From Pseudoalteromonas sp. UG3-2 (GTDB lineage Bacteria; Pseudomonadota; Gammaproteobacteria; Enterobacterales; Alteromonadaceae): a DNA stretch of 64,000 nucleotides. The translations under genes were made by a program, and so were the position numbers. This document shows, in pieces, positions 61,364-64,000 of this stretch. The notes beneath the pieces are model-generated. The model did no database searches. It was not told the DNA's origin and was given only the letters and a program-made list of their open reading frames with translations. Where the stretch lies: assembly GCF_037120705.1 (NCBI RefSeq), contig NZ_JAWLJU010000002.1:2490001-2554000 (forward strand). Direction: 5' to 3'. Within the stretch, counting starts at the first letter, position 1. Each line of letters opens with the position of its first letter.

Positions 61364-61383
61364 TACTGGTTTTATATACAGTT
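61364..61383. promoter_or_regulatory. LexA-like SOS box upstream of uvrD
   Basis: TACTGGTTTTATATACAGTT differs from the LexA pattern CTGT-N8-ACAG at one position (CTGG) and has the AT-rich spacer of strong boxes. It lies about 120 nt before the uvrD start and touches the cheV stop codon. uvrD is a LexA target in E. coli. Confidence 0.72.
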
Positions 61384-62330
61384 TAATTATTTTCTAGCAC
61401 TGCTTTGAGTCGGCTTTGAATTTCTTTTACCAGCAAGTCAGGCTGAAACTTCGATAAAAAAGCATTACAGCCGACTTTTTCGACCATGGCATTATTAAAG
61501 CTGCCACTGAGGGAGGTGTTGAGAATAATATGGAGGTCTTTTAGGCGACTGTCATTGCGTATTTCATAGGTGAGCCGGTAACCATCCATCACCGGCATTT
61601 CGGCATCGGTGATCACTGCAAGTAACTCTTTTTGCACATCAATGCCTTCATCGGCCCAGTGTTTCAGCACGTTAAGGGCTTCTTGACCGTCGGTTGCCGG
61701 AATGATTTCAATGCCCAGTTGGGCTAGGGTATCTGCGACCTGACGTCGTGCCGTGGGGGAGTCGTCGGCATGGAGCACTTTACGGCCTTGAAATTCATTG
61801 ATGATCTCTTTATCGAGAATGTCTTGTGGAATTTCGACTTGGTACTCAATAATTTCGGCCAGCACTTTTTCAACATCGATGATTTCGACAATATGCTCGA
61901 CGTCGTTGCGCTTAATTTTGGTGAGTGCGGTTAAATAGTGATTACGCCCAGCCGTTTTTGGTGTTGGCATAATCTCGGTCCAAGTGGTATTGATAATGTG
62001 ATCCACTTTGCCGACCAGGAAAGCCTGTACAGAGCGGTTGTACTCGGTAATAACTAAGTTGCTGTCTGGGTCTCGCTCACACGGTGGCATGCAAATAGCG
62101 TCGCGCAAATCAATCACTGGCACCGATTCGCCACGGATATTGGTGACACCACACACTTTAGGGTGGGCATTAGGCATTTTATTAAGCTTGGGCAGCTTAA
62201 CTACCTCTTTAATCTTGAACACATTGAGAGCAAAAAAGTGCCGGCTATGAAGATGAAACAGCAGCAGCTCTAAGCGGTTTTCCCCCACCAGTTGTGTACG
62301 TTGATCTACAGAGGCCAATACGCCAGCCAT
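61383..62330 (-). CDS. cheV: Chemotaxis coupling protein CheV
   Basis: A 315-residue CheW-receiver fusion. Residues about 20-165 are CheW-like (LLLFHLHSRHFFALNVFKIKEVVKLP, VCGVTNIRGESVPVIDL). Residues about 180-312 are a receiver domain with the acidic pair in LHADDSPTARRQ and the phospho-acceptor Asp in VITDAEMPVMDGYRL. It couples chemoreceptors to CheA and adapts by phosphorylation. It is not in a che operon here. It is upstream of uvrD on the same strand but separated by a 137-nt gap to the chosen uvrD start. Confidence 0.95.
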   Translation of the reverse strand: MAGVLASVDQRTQLVGENRLELLLFHLHSRHFFALNVFKIKEVVKLPKLNKMPNAHPKVCGVTNIRGESVPVIDLRDAICMPPCERDPDSNLVITEYNRSVQAFLVGKVDHIINTTWTEIMPTPKTAGRNHYLTALTKIKRNDVEHIVEIIDVEKVLAEIIEYQVEIPQDILDKEIINEFQGRKVLHADDSPTARRQVADTLAQLGIEIIPATDGQEALNVLKHWADEGIDVQKELLAVITDAEMPVMDGYRLTYEIRNDSRLKDLHIILNTSLSGSFNNAMVEKVGCNAFLSKFQPDLLVKEIQSRLKAVLENN

Positions 62331-62452
62331 GTGAAACCCTCATTACTTCTATGCTCTATAACTAAGACTATATCAAAGATGTGACTCTGTCGTATTGTTT
62401 TTTCCCCAAAATCTACAGTATGGTAAGCCTATCTAATTGCTAGGGAAGTATT

Positions 62453-63535
62453 ATGCCAATTTTCTTAAAGCGTTTAGTGGTAATGGTGCGTGCACACATT
62501 GACCAGGCCAGCTGGCAACTGCTACTGACAGCGACACTCGTCCATATGGCAGTAACATGGGGCTTGTTATGGTTGGCGGATGAATCCGCACTGTTACCGC
62601 TTAACACCTTTTTCTATTATTACGTGGTCACCACTTCGACGGTGGGCTACGGTGATTTCAGTGCGACAACAGAATGGGGGCGGATGGTTGTAGCCATTGT
62701 GCAAATCCCATTTGGATTAGCGTTATTCGGTGTGTTGCTGGGTAAAGCGGGACAATTTGTGACTTTTTGGGTGAGAAGAAGTATGACAGGGGAAAAAGAC
62801 TTTGCACATTTGCAAAATCATATTGTAATTTTTGGCTGGCATGATGTCAGAACGAAAAAGATGGTCGATTATATTCTCGGAGATGATAAGCGTGAGGATC
62901 GAAAAATTGTCTTAGCGGTGACCGATGCCATTGAACATCCGCTACTCAGCTATCCTGAGGTGGCTTTTGCACGCTTAGCCAGCTTCACCGATGACGAACA
63001 ACTTAGTCGCATTAATATTACTCAGGCAGATAAAATCATTATTGACGGCGATGATGATAATCAAACGTTTACCACGGCATTAAAGCTCAGTAAGGTGGTA
63101 AAACCTCAAGCACACATCAGTGCCCACTTTTTAGATGATACCAAAGCCATGCTGCTACGAGAGCATTGCCAAAATGTTGAATGTTCGGCTTCGATGTCAG
63201 CAGAAATTTTGGTGCGAGCCATGCAAGACCCAGGCTCCAGCCGCATTCAAGAAGAGTTGCTGTCGACATTGAAAGGCGATACCCAGTTTAGTTTAGTATT
63301 ACCGGATGACGTCAAGCAGCTGACCTTTGGGGATATTTTCAATTATTTTAAGCAGCACCACAATGCCACTTTGCTGGGGGTAGCGCACGATGTTAATGGC
63401 CTAAAAATGGACTTAAACCCACCATTAAATTACCCCATCACAGCGGGAGACGTTGTGCATTATATTGCTCCGCATCGCATTCTAGCTGCTGAAGTGAATT
63501 GGACTGAGTTATGTTCACCGAACTCTTCTTGCTGA
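62453..63535 (+). CDS. Potassium channel with RCK/TrkA-N-type regulatory domain
   Basis: A 360-residue protein with two membrane helices flanking a pore loop. The selectivity filter is TSTVGYGDFSATTEWGR (residues about 62-78). A cytoplasmic Rossmann-like RCK domain begins at HIVIFGWHDVRTKKMVDYIL, and a C-terminal TrkA-C-like domain ends the protein. It fits two-helix, RCK-gated potassium channels such as MthK or Kch relatives. The Rossmann Gly pattern is reduced (FGWHDV). It overlaps the next gene by 25 nt. Confidence 0.92.
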   Translation: MPIFLKRLVVMVRAHIDQASWQLLLTATLVHMAVTWGLLWLADESALLPLNTFFYYYVVTTSTVGYGDFSATTEWGRMVVAIVQIPFGLALFGVLLGKAGQFVTFWVRRSMTGEKDFAHLQNHIVIFGWHDVRTKKMVDYILGDDKREDRKIVLAVTDAIEHPLLSYPEVAFARLASFTDDEQLSRINITQADKIIIDGDDDNQTFTTALKLSKVVKPQAHISAHFLDDTKAMLLREHCQNVECSASMSAEILVRAMQDPGSSRIQEELLSTLKGDTQFSLVLPDDVKQLTFGDIFNYFKQHHNATLLGVAHDVNGLKMDLNPPLNYPITAGDVVHYIAPHRILAAEVNWTELCSPNSSC

Positions 63536-63717
63536 TCTTTTTATTGTGTGCTTATTTACTGCCGGTGGCGTTAATTGCCGGCAGTAAACGCACCCAAGGC
63601 CATGAGAAAAACGGTTGGCTAATTGGTACCTTACTGTTTTCCTGGATTGCGCTTATTTTATACTTTAGCATCATCCCGAAAGGGGGCCGAAGCAAGGCTA
63701 AGCGCAAAAAGCCTTAA
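63511..63717 (+). CDS. Small two-helix membrane protein
   Basis: A 68-residue protein with two hydrophobic helices (residues 4-25 and 36-54) around a short GHEKNG turn and a basic tail (GGRSKAKRKKP). The layout recalls the superinfection-immunity-like small membrane family, but function is unknown. It starts inside the 3' end of the channel gene, so the two are probably translated together. Its stop overlaps the convergent EVE gene by 4 nt. Confidence 0.65.
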   Translation: MFTELFLLIFLLCAYLLPVALIAGSKRTQGHEKNGWLIGTLLFSWIALILYFSIIPKGGRSKAKRKKP

Positions 63718-64000
63718 TGCTCCGACATGGCGATGATGGTTTGCCACTCAGCAGCGACGATTGGCATCACAGAGAGCCTACCGCCTTTCTTTAAAGCCAG
63801 CTCGGTAAGTTCAGGGTTGGCTTTTATGGCTTTTAACGTCACCGGCGTGTTTAAATGCTGGCGATAGCGTAAGGTGACACCGAACCAACGCGGCTGCTCT
63901 GGGGTGGCTTTGCCATCGTAATAATCACTGTGCAGATTAAACTGCTCCGGATCAGGACTTGCTCCTTTTACTACCTCAGCGATACCGACTACCGCAGGCA
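63714..64000 (-). CDS. EVE-domain protein, 5' part beyond the window
   Basis: The last 95 codons of a minus-strand gene that runs off the end. The readable part (VVGIAEVVKGASPDPEQF, YYDGKATPEQPRWFGVTLRY, GGRLSVMPIVAAEWQTII) is the C-terminal two-thirds of an EVE domain, related to PUA folds and thought to bind modified nucleotides in DNA or RNA. Stand-alone EVE proteins of about 150 residues are common in proteobacteria. The start is missing only because of the window edge. Confidence 0.88.
   Translation of the reverse strand, partial: PAVVGIAEVVKGASPDPEQFNLHSDYYDGKATPEQPRWFGVTLRYRQHLNTPVTLKAIKANPELTELALKKGGRLSVMPIVAAEWQTIIAMSEH

Overview
The window is a stretch of gammaproteobacterial chromosome. 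The gene set (FabR/desaturase pair, leuABCD, SthA, AcnB, NtrBC-GlnA, TypA, TmcA, UvrD, CheV) and the protein sequences look like a marine Alteromonadales bacterium, most likely Pseudoalteromonas. The species is inferred; no database was searched.

Layout. 1-3362 is the 3' part of an rRNA operon (23S, 5S), with an enlarged 23S helix 25. 3363-3940 is gene-free and holds two copies of the rrn terminator, a duplicated 5S tail and four REP-like palindromes. 3941-12243 holds an S24-type repressor, a GH97 glycosidase, a cupredoxin/beta-barrel pair, sthA, and a desaturase-fabR divergent pair around a clear operator. 12477-17331 is the leucine operon with leader peptide, attenuator, leuABCD and terminator. 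17344-18828 holds two unknown exported proteins and a TerB-like protein.

18825-36657 is the outstanding accessory region: a complete catecholate siderophore locus. It encodes an orphan FecI-like sigma factor and a Fur box, then in one tight operon a DHB-AMP ligase, isochorismatase/ArCP, a C-A-T-R NRPS, a siderophore-interacting flavoprotein, a DHB dehydrogenase, a class III aminotransferase, an amidohydrolase and an MFS exporter. An AraC regulator, a TonB receptor behind a second Fur box, and isochorismate synthase complete it. Lysine-type A-domain residues, a terminal reductase, an aminotransferase and the amidohydrolase together point to myxochelin production and its conversion to the imidazoline siderophore pseudochelin (MxcM-type chemistry), not to enterobactin.

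36833-47866 is mixed housekeeping: a Tag-like glycosylase, SelO, an ABC exporter, an OmpA-like protein, AcnB, an uncharacterised 2OG-Fe dioxygenase/class V PLP enzyme pair, a small membrane protein and a cNMP-binding protein. 47889-52858 is the nitrogen regulon (ntrC, ntrB, a DUF4124 protein, glnA), with a perfect NtrC site before ntrB and two NtrC sites plus a sigma-54 promoter before glnA. 53192-64000 holds typA, a CheW protein with an inserted CZB domain, an ABC-type binding protein, tmcA, uvrD (with a LexA-like box), cheV, a potassium channel, a small membrane protein and a truncated EVE-domain gene at the edge.

How the parts work together: iron limitation should release Fur repression at 19377-19400 and 33181-33199, raising siderophore synthesis, export, uptake (TonB receptor) and iron release (flavoprotein). 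Leucine supply controls leuABCD by attenuation, nitrogen status controls glnA and ntrBC, and unsaturated fatty acid level controls the desaturase through FabR.
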